Notes: generated by a model not told the origin, from the letters alone. Positions 1 through 31,008 are shown, numbered from the stretch's first letter. The stretch: DNA of 64,000 bases from Amorphochlora amoebiformis (GCA_054601695.1 BAAHQB010000004.1:496001-560000); one strand, 5' to 3'. Made by a program: numbers and translations.

Positions 1-291
1 ATAAATATATATATATATATTGTAAGACACATAATGCAACAATGCAATACGATATAACGTCCTGTATAAGTAATATACAACATACATATTGTACATATAC
101 ATGTAAATATATCTTCTGTATAAATTATGTATAACTTTCATATACATATGAGACATAACCCCGTATACATGTATTTATATGCTAATGTTATAGGTATAAT
201 TTATACAATACAAGTACATAACAACTACTAAAAAGGTGGGTGTGGAGCTCATCACTCAACCTCAAATTATCTTTCTAGGTAATAAACTATA

Positions 292-323
<32 letters not shown>

Positions 324-350
324 GTTTATTATATATATACATATACATAT

Positions 351-388
<38 letters not shown>

Positions 389-554
389 TGTATATATTTA
401 CATTACTATTTATTGAATACGTGTACCAATATGCCCTTTCTCTCTCCTCATCTGACTGTCGTAACTCTCGCTTCTCTCTCCGGCTAGCAATCTCCCCCTC
501 GCTCTCTATCCTCTTCGATATATAGATTGTACATTCAGGTATATATAGATCTAC

Positions 555-590
<36 letters not shown>

Positions 591-636
591 ACCATCTTCT
601 CTCTTCTCTCCATCTCCTTTTCCAAGTGGCCTTTCC

Positions 637-689
<53 letters not shown>

Positions 690-739
690 GTATATTAGAT
701 GTGTATACATGGTTATAATAGAATGTGTATGTTGCATAG
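1..739. repeat. Upstream intron of the ABCG gene, (TA)n filled
   Basis: AT-rich sequence with several (TA)n blocks (about 288-345, 355-382, 553-577, 642-688) and short unique stretches around 415-545 and 590-640. No exon could be supported. The first recognisable exon starts at 740 after the acceptor ...gcatag, so this stretch is read as the 3' part of a long intron of the transporter gene. Tyr/Ile-alternating reading frames here are translations of (TA)n and are not genes. Confidence 0.7.
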
Positions 740-15347
<14,608 letters not shown>

Positions 15348-16383
15348 GAAAATAGGTTGTATACACTCGGTCTAGTCGGTGTACAATGACACACTCTATG
15401 ATGCATATCACCAAGTTTATACAGAGTTTTAGTTGTATTTGGTCCCTTCTTTGGGAGCTTGCGGTTCTTAATGCTGTATGAATATGGACAGATAGATGAT
15501 TGTATTGCATGGAGGCCGCTATGAAACTTGGCTATAAACTAGATAAACCCAGTATAAATTTAATGCTATGTAGGCTAGGGTCTAGAGATAGTTAGTCTAG
15601 TCATAGCACAAATTAGTTAAAGGACAATAAGCTTATATGATCCGAAAGTTTACAATGTTCTAGATATTATCTATCTAGTGTATGAACATCGTATAAATTA
15701 TTATGAATTCACGTAGCGTATCAATATAGTTATTGTTACTATTTTTATTATTATTATATATAGTATATATTGTATATATATATACATATTATTATCTTGA
15801 TTATAGTAACGTGGTACCCGGTGTAAAGTACATCTAGAGCTCACAACGTGATCTGATAATTCGCCGTACGGATCACGGATCTATATACTAGGTATGGCGC
15901 ATACCGGATATAATGATGGCATACAATAGTCTGGACAGCAGTTCAACTAGATCACTAATAATTGACTTTTTTAGAAACTCACTCGAAACCCATTGTAGTC
16001 ACTGACTTTAACCTGACGTATGATAATCTACTAGATCTAGTCTAGTCTATCTAGTATCACTTCACAATACTACCTAGGACTTCGATGATCTAGTACTAGT
16101 AGTAGTCTAGGTAGTACTAGTACTAGTAGTAGTACTGCGGCCCGGTAATAACTCAGATTACTTCCAAGTAACCTAGGTAACGAGTTACGTAATATTCTAG
16201 CACTTCATCTAGTTCATGTATACTACTATCATTGATAAGCTGATCTTGCTCTCTGGATTTACACAAGCTAGACAATACCCGATGATTATAGAATTGGTAA
16301 ATGATGACTTGGATAACTTATAAAACTTACACGACGCAAGTCTTAATGCAAAGAACCTACACAATGAAATTACCCAGTCCTGC
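15348..16383. other. Convergent intergenic spacer, CTAG-rich
   Basis: Lies between the stop of the transporter (15345-15347) and the stop of the minus-strand RhoGAP gene (16384-16386). It is nearly free of (TA)n and of CCCTAA hexamers. From about 15,590 to 16,240 it is packed with CTAG, TCTAG and ACTAGTAGTAG words, some forming short inverted repeats. No open exon or RNA gene was recognised, and no canonical AATAAA was seen just after either stop. Confidence 0.6.
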
Positions 16384-16641
16384 TCAATCCCCCTCTCCTC
16401 CTAGCCCTATAGGAAAGTGCTGGAATAACGCCACGGTAAATTTTATTTCAAACTTCGAATTAGCTAGCATCGCCTGAGGATCTTCTCCTGGGAATTGGAG
16501 AAGCCCCTAATGTGTAATATAATAGCATATATGCATGTATACCAATGTGTACGTATGTATGTACATATTTATAATATACATAATATATATACATATACAT
16601 ATATTTATATATATGTATATATAAAGATTGTATATACATAT

Positions 16642-16674
<33 letters not shown>

Positions 16675-16729
16675 CACATATGTATGTAATTTGAACAAAT
16701 TGTACGGAAATATATATATGTATATATAT

Positions 16730-16785
<56 letters not shown>

Positions 16786-16965
16786 CCGGTGCAAAGACAA
16801 TCGCTATATTCTTGATGTTCATTCGGTTCATATTCTCGAATTTTTCGATTTCCTGGGCCTATGTATGTATAAATATACATGTAAATATATATCTATATAT
16901 ATATATGTGTATATATATATATGAAAGATGTATAACATTCGTTAACTTACTTGCATATAATATAT

Positions 16966-16998
<33 letters not shown>

Positions 16999-18603
16999 AA
17001 CATGTATATATGTATGCATATAGATATATTTAAGAATATGTATATGAGAAATCTAGACATATGTATGCATTCTGTATATTAACAACACACCTACTATTTT
17101 AACCTACCTTCATCCAACACATACCGAAGTATTCTAATAATATTTAATGACTTCATTAAGCGTGTGGATAGACATCCGAGGAGAGGAGGAGAACAGGGAA
17201 AGAGAGAAGGAGGTCGGAAAAAAGGACTCGGAAGTGAGGGAAAGAAAGAGACTTAAGTCCTAAGGCTTAGGGTGAGAACTCTCTCAGCGTTTGCAAAAAG
17301 AGATAAAATCATTGTTTATTACCATGTTGGCTATGTATTCAATTACCGCCCGGTTGAGATGAGGAATACTTACGACGAAACCCTGAGGTATGTGAAATTA
17401 TGTTACATATGAGTGTATATATGTTCTTTTTATTCTTTCAAATGTGTTGAAAAATAAACAAATTTTATGCATGTACATTATATGCATATTTACATGTATA
17501 TATATATATTATATTCTATAATACACATTATGTGTGTAAATGCATAGGTAATTTCATTAATTTCATACTATGTAAGCGCCTGCATAACATATATGTACGG
17601 GCGTATTGGGTATAAGAACTTTGCAGATTTGAATACATTATGTCTAACTATTTATATAATATACATATATATATATATATAATATATACATGTATATATA
17701 CATATACATATATGTATATATGTATACATGTATACCTCAACATCGACTTTAGAGATTTCGGGCTTTCTGGCCAGATTGATGGCTTCATGGTACCTATTAA
17801 AATTTATTCTATTTATATATGTATCCGTGTATATTTTCTTCGAAGAATAGTATAAATACATGTGTATATGGCGTGCAATCATATACAAACAAACATATAT
17901 TTTATATACATACATACATACATACACACATACACAACATATATATATATATATATATATATTGTACATGTATAGTAAATGTCTATATATCAAACTTCAT
18001 CTGTAGAAATATTCATGTAAGTAAAGCATTACAAAGTCGAAGGAATAATAGGCTCAGGGAGACGACGAATCCACTGTTTTAACAGACACGCTGGTATGTG
18101 TGGCGACTTCTCCTCGACCTAACGCATTTTCAAACCTTGCTTATATATCTATATTCGAATGTAGTGTACATTACTTATATTGAAATGTTTCACTAGATTG
18201 AAATGTACATATCAACCTGATAATTTCCTATATCGATCTGTGCCTTTAGGCGATCTATATCCTTCTTGGCAGCCGACACACGGAAGATTCCTAGAGTAAA
18301 AGCACGAAGAATTTACATTCAGGAATATCCGAAAATACTTTTATACAATTACATAATAAATATTTAGATATACATATGTATGATATAAATAGATTTGTGG
18401 ATCTTTCTAGACGTGATTTATATGAAGTATATAAATATATATACATATATATGTACATATATATATATATATATACATACATGAGATTCCTACAGTAAAG
18501 GAACCCAAATATTCTATCAAGTGTACCCGAACAGAGTCTTATAAATTTTCATTATTATTCATATGTGCACATATAAACATAATATATGAATGTATGTACT
18601 TAC

Positions 18604-18654
<51 letters not shown>

Positions 18655-18882
18655 TATATTAAATATGGTAAATGGATCATGTATACCTACATACTTACAT
18701 GCACACATGTCTAGGTATTTTCTATACATGTATATGTATATAAATATATATATAATTATATATATAATATATTTATATATATATGTATATATAAAGTATA
18801 TTTGTGTGTACTTGTAACATGTTACCTTCAGATACGTATCCACCGGATCGTTGAATAGCGGATATGAGAACTAAAACAATAG
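16384..18882 (-). CDS. Exons for a complete RhoGAP domain and C-terminus
   Basis: Exons 18826-18882, 18217-18290, 18033-18118, 17736-17793, 17323-17382, 16787-16852 and 16384-16506 (stop TGA). Reads [18 protein letters not shown] (catalytic Arg in GIFRVS present), [15 protein letters not shown] (KxxLRxLPEPL), [15 protein letters not shown] (LPxxN) and [17 protein letters not shown] (NxMxxxNLAxxFxP). All core RhoGAP motifs are intact, so catalytic activity is plausible. All phases agree. Confidence 0.93.
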
Positions 18883-19008
18883 CTGGGACCTACATATACA
18901 TAAATTATATATATTTGTATTATATTAGGTACATATATACATATATATATACATGTATTATTTATAAATGAATTTATACATATATATTATTTATAAATGA
19001 ATTTATAC

Positions 19009-19055
<47 letters not shown>

Positions 19056-19147
19056 CATATATGTACATATATATATATGCATGTATACATGAATATATAT
19101 GTGTATATATATATATATATGCGTATGTACATATACATATATAATAT

Positions 19148-19196
<49 letters not shown>

Positions 19197-19302
19197 TGTA
19201 ACATGTATGGTCACATACACATACACATGCATAAATATATGTATATATACATATACACATATCTACATATATACATATGTACATATATACGTATATATAT
19301 AC

Positions 19303-19352
<50 letters not shown>

Positions 19353-20132
19353 TTGGTGTCAGGAGCAACGATTTTAATAGCAACGATAGAGATATGCCAG
19401 AATGCCGGAGATCCCATACATTGCTGGAGAGCCCAAATATTCTGGAGACATCTGGTACTATCCGGTAGTAATGGAGGTTAGACTATTAAGTGACAAGACT
19501 TGACATCAGGCCAGGTCACGCTCCAAGTTTTACCAGAAGATTCGAAGGTGTTCGAGAAGTTTGCGCAGTTTTAGAATAATCTATGCGTAAGTACCCACTT
19601 TGTTCCAATCCAGTTCGTGAAAATAAAAACGGATTTTAATCAAATCTTCGACTCTGCGTACCATACCGTTGCTTTGACAAGACTATACATCCATGTATTT
19701 ATTTCCTAAAATGCTCTTATGAAGAGCTAACCAAAAGCTTAACTTAATCCTGATCTTAACCCCAATGTTTGCAAGAGTTAGTGCTTAGTGTTGCGGTTAC
19801 AGGTAGCATGGCGACATCCTTATTGTTTGCTTCACGCTGAATTTTCATCACCTTTGGTTGAGATTATAACAATAATTTGGGTTAGGGAAGGAAATAATAT
19901 AGACCTTTGTTATTCCTATGACAGTATCAACCAGTCCTTGTCCGAACCATAATCCTCTATTCTTTCTGCATCCGTTTTCATGATATAATGTTATACAATA
20001 CTGTTATATAGTACGTATGTATAGTACAATGCGCAATATATATTGTATGTATAGACTCCCAACTTGATCTAATGTGGCGTCAAAAATCGAATTGCTTCCC
20101 TGTAAGTCACCTGTGGTTAGGTATGGAAATTA

Positions 20133-20175
<43 letters not shown>

Positions 20176-20654
20176 CATACACTCGAGTACAAAATATCTA
20201 CCATTCTTGATATCTTGCAGCGTGAACGGCAGATCGTAATGGAACCTCTCCGGCCTGAAAAATTGCATTTTCGCAGGAGAATTGGTCTTTCTTTCTGTTT
20301 CGTTTTCTCTCTCGCTAGCTCCTCCCCGCTTTTCAACTTGCCTTCTCTCTCTCTTTCTCACTTCCATCCACTATTTCTCTGGATCTCTGCAAGATTATCT
20401 ACTCTCCCTCTCGTTATCTACATTCTACATGTTTAAACATTTTTGTGTCATTTCATATCTCTACTTTGGCTGCTTGCCCTGCTTTCGAATAGTGCGGACG
20501 ATGTAGCACTGAATATCATTATCGGCCGAATATCTTTTAGTCGTCTGAGGGTTAGGGTTGGAGTTAATACATACAATAAATTATACATACATATATTAAC
20601 ACTAATATATACATATACACATATATATATATATATATACATACAGATATATAT

Positions 20655-20685
<31 letters not shown>

Positions 20686-20722
20686 AACATATACACATAC
20701 TCAATATATATATATATACATA

Positions 20723-20784
<62 letters not shown>

Positions 20785-21637
20785 TATATATATATATATA
20801 TATGCACATGCATCGCATGTATACATATGTATACATTTAGGCATATATGAAGAGACTATAATCTTTACATCGCAAACGGCCTGGAAGCCTGTGAGTGTCT
20901 GCTTTGTCTCCTTGATTGTCATTCCCGAATACTCCAGTAAGCTAAGGTTAGGGTTAGAGTTCAGGATAAGGAATCTTACGTCTCGGGGATTGTGTTAAAG
21001 AGTTTGGTTGTCGTTGCTAGAGTTCTAATCAAAGGTAAGGTTAGGGTTAGGCTTATCAAATACCTCATTTTCGTACTCGAGAGATGCGTCTCCGATAGTG
21101 TTTGGAGCTGTACGGGGTGGGATTAGGGTAGGGTTGTTAGGTTTGGGCTAACAGTGTTTGAGGAAGTAGGAAAGCTTAAGGTTAGTGATTCTTAGTGGAA
21201 TAAGAGTACAGAGAAAGGATGTCTGAAGAATAATGCAAGAAGTCAGGGGAGGCTAGCTCAGTGGAGAGAGGATAATGGGAGAGTGGAAAGAGAGAATTAT
21301 TGGATTGTTACAGTCAACATTGAAGTTGAGAACCTGATGCGCCATGTTCTCGCAATCGGCTTCGAATTTATCAAGGTGGTCGTTGACAACCATCAGTTGG
21401 TCTATTAGGATTAGGGTTAGGGTCAGGTTTGCGGCTTAGAAATAAGGGGTAGAGTTAGGATTAGTTCTACCGTTGTAGTCCTGAGATAAGATTTTCAACT
21501 TGCCTGAGGGTACAAGTATGAATTAGCGTTTGGGTTTTAAGTTAGGATTAGGATTGAGTTTTGGAGTGACCTAAGATGTCTTCTTCTGACGTTCGTTCGC
21601 CTGCATACACATATACACACCCACCCACACATTTATA

Positions 21638-21679
<42 letters not shown>

Positions 21680-21741
21680 CATGTGTATAGTTACAATGTA
21701 AAACGTGTGTGACACTAACATACGTACACGTGTACATGTGT

Positions 21742-21773
<32 letters not shown>

Positions 21774-22018
21774 GTGTATATATATGTGTGTGTAAGTTTT
21801 AGATAAATAAATGTATACATGCATATATGCTTTTATATATATTTAGACATACACACGAACACACATACATATGCACAATATGCATGTAAAAATCTCAAAA
21901 CAAACATAACATGCATGCAGACATATTTATCTTTTTGTATATCAAAACGTTATACATATTTCTCTGTAAGAAATTTTCAAATGCAAAATGAAACAATTGG
22001 ATAACCTGCTTGTTCCAG

Positions 22019-22051
<33 letters not shown>

Positions 22052-22069
22052 GTTTGTACATATATATAC

Positions 22070-22104
<35 letters not shown>

Positions 22105-22129
22105 TTATATATATACAGATATTTATATG

Positions 22130-22173
<44 letters not shown>

Positions 22174-22298
22174 TATATACACATATATTACCTCGAAACA
22201 TATTAGCCCAGACTCTAGGAGACTTTTTCGATGAAAGTTCTCCGCCCTCAAACTCCTTAAATATATACAAATACGTCTTTAAATTTACACACACACAC

Positions 22299-22340
<42 letters not shown>

Positions 22341-22345
22341 GTATA

Positions 22346-22383
<38 letters not shown>

Positions 22384-22551
22384 TGTGTGTATAGAGGGAT
22401 ACTAGACCAGTCAACCAAGCAACAACCATACTTCTAATTAGAAGAGGCTGCAAAAACAACATATATGTATACATATATATAGATGTGTACATTACATGTA
22501 CATAGATACATACGTATATATATATATCTATATATACACATATATATATAT

Positions 22552-22604
<53 letters not shown>

Positions 22605-22658
22605 AATATATACGTATTGTATGTTATATATACACACACATATATATATATATATAGG

Positions 22659-22709
<51 letters not shown>

Positions 22710-22914
22710 TATACGCTAGCTTTAAATATCTTGGTACTTTCAACATATATAAATATCCTACCATTGGTATACCATACCTCTGCGTAACAATATATGTATA
22801 TATATATATATATATACATATATAAACATATATGTGTGTGTATAGATATATATTTTATATGTATATATATATATATATAAACATACATGTATAAAAATAT
22901 ATATACACCAATAA

Positions 22915-22946
<32 letters not shown>

Positions 22947-23040
22947 GTGTGTATGTATGTATAAATGTATATATCTATATTTGGGAACAATGCATTTTTG
23001 TATAAATACAAATATTTATGTACATAGGTATATACTTAGC

Positions 23041-23082
<42 letters not shown>

Positions 23083-23587
23083 TATATATATCAATATATA
23101 TATATATATGTATATATACACATATACATATGTATATATCACCTTAGCAGCCATCCGCTTCTTCATCTTGTGAATAAGCTATGTGGTTATATTCACAGTT
23201 GATCAAGCCTCACTTTGTACGATTGTTAAGTTAGCTGACAGGTATAAATTACAACCAATGCTAGTATATCCGAAACCACCTTATTGCAACGCTTGAAAGT
23301 ACTCTCCAGCTTCCTCACCAAGTCATCTCTCTCAGTCTTCGCCTGCGTTATTAATATATGTACATATATACAAATAAATAACTATATATATATATGTGTC
23401 TATATGCGTATACATAAATAAACAGATATATTTATATTTATAAATGTTAAGTGTATCAAGAGACAGTGAACCTTCCTATATCGCTTCTCAACCGCCTTAA
23501 GTTCCTCTTGCAGCCCGTTTAGCGTTTCTTTCCACGGCCTGATCACCTTTTATTTAACAATGACAAACGTTTTGAATATTCGTATGC

Positions 23588-23676
<89 letters not shown>

Positions 23677-23770
23677 TATATTTATATATGTATACAAATG
23701 CGTTTATGTATACATATAGTAATTGTAAATACATGTTTGTATACATATATGTTTACATATATATACATAC

Positions 23771-23812
<42 letters not shown>

Positions 23813-24971
23813 ATATATGTGTATATATGTGTGTATATTTTTGTATATATGTGTAATTATGTGGATATCTAAAATTCATCCCATTTAAAACATTATTTCG
23901 CAAAGTAATCGATCCTGGCAGTGAATAATTTCCTGCTCTGCCTCCAATGATTATTAAAACAACTCTGATTAAAATGTAGGCTACTCTTTCTATCTGTGCA
24001 TGTATATACGTAAAGTACATCCCCTAAATACGAACATAAATGATACCTTCTTGAGTGCTGCATTGGCTCTGGCTTGATGTCTCTCCCAATAGACCTCAGT
24101 GCATGATTCGACTACTGTCAAAATCTTATATAGTCCAGGGACGCAGCTGGTGTTATAGTTGGATTAGGAAGGTAGGGTTAGAATCAGAGAGTTAATCGGT
24201 CTTACTCCTCGTAAGGTTCATGCTTGTTGCTCTTGGCAATTTTCAGCTGGACAATGTTGTTAAGGTCAGGGTTGAGGTTAGGGTACCAAGGCTCGGGTCG
24301 TGTGTGTAAGAGAAAGAGAGAGGTGAATAGGATTTTTGTCTCCTGCCTGCTGCTCGCAAGCCCTGAGGTCATTCTTCGCCATTTGAGAGCAATACGAAGC
24401 AACCTTAGCGGAACTCAACAGGCCTTGGGAAAGGGTTATGATTTGCGCTTAGTTAGGGTTAGGGTAAAGTTATGGTTGTTTGATTGGGTTCAGGTCTTAA
24501 GTTTAGAGCTTGTGTTAAGGCTGAGAAAATGCCTTTTCGTGTCTGCTCAATGATGCTTTCAATACAGTGAGGAAGTCCTTCCCTGAAAGTCTTAGGTCCT
24601 TCTTCTTCGATCGCTTAGGTGGTTAGGATCGGATTATTAAGCTTGCCGTTGTTGGAGTGTTCTCAGCAGATTAGAATGAGAATTTGTTAGGATCAGCTAA
24701 GATTGGATTCTCACAGGGGCTATCGACGCTGTCAATCTGCTTGACCCTTGCTTCTATTTCTGTTGTAAAGTTATGATTATGGTTACGGTTGAGATTTGGG
24801 CTAAGGTAAGGGAGGGTCAGGTTGGAGTGTGCCTTGGGATGAGATGACTTTCTTGGAATTCATTGTGACTCGAGTTGTGGCAAACTAGGGTATTTAGGAT
24901 TAGGATTAGGTTTGCGAGCTGGAAGATGCACACGCTTACATTTATTGTTTATATTCATACTATAGAAATGC

Positions 24972-25046
<75 letters not shown>

Positions 25047-25233
25047 TTATATATAAATATACACATTTAAATATATAAATATACATATTTAATTATGTAT
25101 TTACATGCAATTAAACTTTATTTATATGTATATGTATATGTATATGTAAATATATATATATATATATATATACATATATTATATATGTATATATAGGATA
25201 TAAATACACACATATATACACATACATACATTC

Positions 25234-25319
<86 letters not shown>

Positions 25320-25553
25320 CATAGATATATTATACAGACGTACACGTATTTCCTACATCGACTGGAAGGATAAAACTCTTCTTTCGTTTCTTCGTCTTGT
25401 CATTCATTAACCGCGTCTCCTCCTCCGAACTGATTCGGATTAAGACGAGCTTAGGCTTACCGAACCCTCAAGGTCCAAGATGATTCCCATAAATTTGCAT
25501 AATGTTTAAAAGGACATATTTCAAAATACACACACACACAAACACAAATAATA

Positions 25554-25585
<32 letters not shown>

Positions 25586-25774
25586 CATACATATATATAT
25601 ATATATGTCAAAGCTAGAAGTACCTGGTTTCTTCAAAGAAGAGAAGATAGAGATGCTTCTTGTTTTCAAACGGATGCTCGTTAGAGTAGCTCTTGATGAT
25701 CCTAGGGTACCAGATAGCATACATACATATATGTATATATATATATATATGTATTTTATATGTATTACACACAC

Positions 25775-25824
<50 letters not shown>

Positions 25825-25836
25825 ATGTATAAATAT

Positions 25837-25871
<35 letters not shown>

Positions 25872-26266
25872 CGTATGTATATTTTTAGGTATGCTGTTTC
25901 TCTATATATATAATATATACGTATATATATTGTTATATATATAGGTGTATAGGTATATGTATGTATGTAATTATATAGGCACTATATATTTATATATCTA
26001 TATATATATATATATATAGATGTATAGGTATATGTATGTATGTAATTATATATGGATATATATAATACTATATATAAATACATACATATATATACAATAT
26101 ATATATATATATATATATATGTATATGAGTATGCATACATAAATATCTATTCACATGTACAATCGTTTTAAGGCACCGATGCTTGTGGTTTTCGTGTTTT
26201 AGTAAATCATGGTGACGCGAAGGAAAGGATTATATATGTCGCAAATTGGTATGTAGATATCTACAT

Positions 26267-26327
<61 letters not shown>

Positions 26328-27355
26328 CATATACACATGTTCGTATGTTTTTGTTGTTGCATTTTCTATAGTAGAAATTTGGTTTCTTGTTGTAGTATGT
26401 GAGCTATGCACGACATTTGTGTCGTGATAGACCACTTCGGTTTGTGTTTGCATGTGGCACATTTAAGGATGGTTTGAAATTTGGGAGACGTTGGCGAGTG
26501 TGATGGAACATAAGGTTCCTTTGCGTATATGGACAGCGACTCACAGGATAGGTGTGTTGACTTATACTACCCTCCTTCTTTCTTTCTTGTCACGTTCGGC
26601 TTCTTTTCTTTCATGTACATTACATATCTACGCACATATACATACACACCTTTATACCCCGTATATATAACATTTATTATATCTAGAAATATATTTACAT
26701 ATATATATATACACACACACACATATATATATATATATGTATATATATATAGAGATATAACACATAAATATTGTTGTACATATTTAGGGCTACAAGGCTA
26801 CCTGTGCTCAATCAACAGATTGCCGAATACTATGCCATTGTGTGCAGTCTCAGCGAGGCCTATGAATCAGGGTCTAAATTAGCTTTAGGGATAAAATGGA
26901 TTACATTTGGTTAAGATGAATTAAATTAGATACTTCGAAGACCTTAAAGCGAACCATAGCCCAGCTCTAATAGCCGTTACCACAACAACCGTAACCGTTT
27001 CCGAACCAAAAGCCCAACCCCTAAACGTACCCTTACCTCAACCCTTATCCCAACCTGCGCGAACGATGGTCTCCACGGCTTCCTTACCTGGAAGATTAGG
27101 AGTTGGGTTAGGATTACCGTTCGGGTTAGGTGAGCATGATATTAGGGTCAGGGTTAGGGTTACCCCGGAAGGATCGGAAGAGATGAGTACCACTCTTCTT
27201 ATGCTTGTGCTCACCTAAAAAAATTGAGTCGTAGTTTTAGTGTTATCTGCCTATATAAATACACATATACACACATATATGTCGTACATACATGATATGT
27301 TTTTCATATACATAATTTCCTTTTATGCACATTTATATATATATATATACACACT

Positions 27356-27414
<59 letters not shown>

Positions 27415-28224
27415 GCAGCGCACTACTTACGTACATTTTCATGCATTCATCATGCAAACCATGCATCTCCAAATTACCTAGTTCGATTGTATCGATGAAT
27501 TTTGAAGCTTTATCGCGGAGGGTCTGGTCCTTGGGAAGTTGTGCAATCCTAGGAATATGCATTACCTTACGACTTGGAATTACATTTGGAAGAATGGGAA
27601 ACAGGTTACATAGACTTGGGTATGAGCATTGGGGTTCGGTTTGGGTTCGGGTTAATTACTTTTCTTCTTTCCATCGCTTGAGGCGTAGATTGATGCAATT
27701 TTGTAGGACATTCATCCAGATTTTAAACTGACGTGTGCATATATATATATATATATATTTGAAGATATATATATATATACATTAATCTGTATATGTATAC
27801 CGTAATCTAACACATCTAATACATATCTTTATACTCATATACATATATGTTATGTGTACATATATGCGTACATACATATGCACACACACACACATACATA
27901 TATATATATATGTATATATATTATATGTATTGTACATAATAACAATAAAATGTTAATACACAATTAGTTATTACAAATTTATAAATGAGGACAAAGTATA
28001 TACCCTCTATTCCTACACCATCCCACTTACATGTTCCTCCATAAGACACTGGAAATGATACTTTTTGTCCAAGCCGAAAATGGAGAAAGATAAACCTATT
28101 ACATATTTGTACAAATCGTAATTTAATATTTGTAGTACAATATAAATACACATATGTGAAAACACATACTTGTACATACACATTGATATATGTATGTACA
28201 CGCGTATAAATACATATGTACACT

Positions 28225-28270
<46 letters not shown>

Positions 28271-28362
28271 AATATATACATAACTATGTCTATATGTACA
28301 TTTAGTATTACATTTACACACATGAATATATACATATATGCACACACACATATATAGTATAC

Positions 28363-28414
<52 letters not shown>

Positions 28415-28895
28415 CTATATAATTAACAACCCTTCTTCTCCGCTTCAACCTTACAGTCTCCAGTCTAAAACCATTAAATCTCAAGGTAAGGTTCTTGTCA
28501 TCACATCTCAAGGTAAGGTTCTTGTCATCACTGGAAGAAAGAGAAAAACGGAGAAACTAATCCAATCCAAAAGACTTAATTAGAGTTCGGGTACGGTTCC
28601 GATTTTAGCTGAAGGAAAGGGAGAAAACCAACCAAACGAATCCAAAAACTAAACCCTAGTCCTAGCCTTCGCCCTAACCTACCAGGTAGACAACTCCCTT
28701 CGGATCCTTTCGTATATTATTGAAGTACTTCAGCACATAGTAGTCGTCGCACCGGGAAAATTCCATATATCTATGGTTAAGGCTAGGTTTAGGGTTAGGG
28801 TGATGTTAGGGATATATAGGTTTGTGAGACTAGGATTACCTCTGTTGGAGCTTATTCTTGAATGCACCGCCGAGTTTCAAGACTAAATGATATGT

Positions 28896-28981
<86 letters not shown>

Positions 28982-29403
28982 GAAAAGGTAGGATTTAGGT
29001 TATGTTAGGCTTAATAATCGGAATACCCGTAGATGAGTAAATTAACCCTCCAGTGGCGATAGCGTTTAAACGCTCGCCTGACAATTGGGGTTATTGTTTA
29101 GCCAGCGCTAGGGTTAAGGTTAGAATTAGATTTGTGTTGGACACCCTCATCCCCAGGAAGTTGCATCCGGCCATACAAGGGACTATCGAGGAAGACATAG
29201 CACCTGGTATATGCATATCAAATACACATCATGCAATCATATGTACACATACAATCACACACATACACACATGTATAGATATAGTATATATACATATGTA
29301 TATATATATATATATATATGTATATATGTAATATACATATATATATATATATATAATATATATATATATATATAATATATAATATTTATATATATGTATA
29401 TAA

Positions 29404-29442
<39 letters not shown>

Positions 29443-29601
29443 GCTGAACATACACATACGCATGCGTACGCATGCATTCTTATATAAATACTAACATAAT
29501 TACATATTGTTGCAGCCTCTAAAGATGCATATATAAAATATAATATATAATAATATGTATATACATTATACATATACATATATTTATATATATATAAATA
29601 A

Positions 29602-29634
<33 letters not shown>

Positions 29635-30878
29635 TGTATATACAAAGAGAATTCACAAACTGAAGTGGTCTCGCATGCCATAAAAATCACGCAAAAAAAA
29701 CTACAAACAAGAAACCACAAATCTACTGAAGAAGAGGCAACAACGACATGTATGCATTTAAATATTTATATTTATATATTGTTATATGTAAATATACATA
29801 TATATATATATATTATATACATATATATATATATATATATATAGAGGAAAGAGAAATAAGGAGAGAGAGAGCAATCATCCAGGGTGTTAGGGTTAGGTGT
29901 CTAGCAGGATAGGTTTAAGATTAGCATCAGGGTTTAGTATAGCTTCAACTCGGACAAGGGTAGTCTTACGATTTGCTTGAATCTTTGAAGCAGTCCGCTC
30001 CTGCTGCATGCGTAATCATCCCATGGCTAGTATTTAGGGCAAGATATTACGGTTGCGAAGTATCAGAGAGATAAAAAGGAGGATAAAGAGGTTAAGTGGG
30101 AGAAGGAGAGATGGGGGGAGGAAGGAGGTTAATGTGAGAAGAAAGGGCGTGAGGGCAAAAGAGACAAAGAGAAGGGGTCTCTCACTCCATGATGCGATTT
30201 CCCATAATCGTTGCCTCCCTATGGTTGGGGTTGACTCGAGGTAAGATTACAGTTTACAGCGGGGTTAGCGGTAGGCTTAGTTCAGGTCAGCGTCAGGCTT
30301 GAGGTTACCAAGGGGCTGGGGTCAGAGAGTTTAGAGTTGACGAGGTGGTTTAGGGTTAGGATTAGTTTATGAGGAGCTTATCTTTGTTTTTGAGTGTATT
30401 AATCATGTTAGGGTTGGTACGCGTTGGGGTTGAGCTTATCGTTGATGTTACATTCAGGGTTATGATCGAAATTTGGTGAGGGCTAAGGGTAGGGTTATGC
30501 TTAAGATTGGAATAGATTGGGATTGGAAGACTATTACGCTCTATTCCTCGCCCTGCGATATTTAACTAGCCAATCAACGGCTTCCGACCTAGGATATATA
30601 TGTATATATATATATACATATATATATAAAATATGTATATAAATATCTACTCATATATATATATATATATATGTATGTATATACATACATGTAGATACAT
30701 ACTTTAAATATATATATGTATATATGTATATATATATATATATGTATATGTATATATGTAATACATATATAAATATATATTTATATATATTTATATATAT
30801 ATATATATATATATATACATACATATATATATGTCTATATACATGCATATTACATGCATATTAAGGCATATCAATATA

Positions 30879-30932
<54 letters not shown>

Positions 30933-30967
30933 TACATATATATTTCTACATACATATTAAAGCATAT

Positions 30968-31008
<41 letters not shown>

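Noticed and set aside
19355-19480. Retrotransposon leader (tggtgtcaggagc resembles a primer-binding site)
   Set aside because: No flanking LTR, gag or pol sequence can be seen; similarity is too short.
22005-22016. Candidate 11-nt minus-strand exon (GYPI)
   Set aside because: Skipping it keeps phase 1 from 22192 to 21600 and on to 21401.
22408-22447. Candidate minus-strand exon (PLLIRSMVV...)
   Set aside because: Its end phase would force stops in the next exon; direct joining of 22762 to 22255 keeps the frame.
29053-29331. 92-aa plus-strand frame
   Set aside because: Overlaps the minus-strand exon 29047-29077 and runs into (TA)n; no motif.
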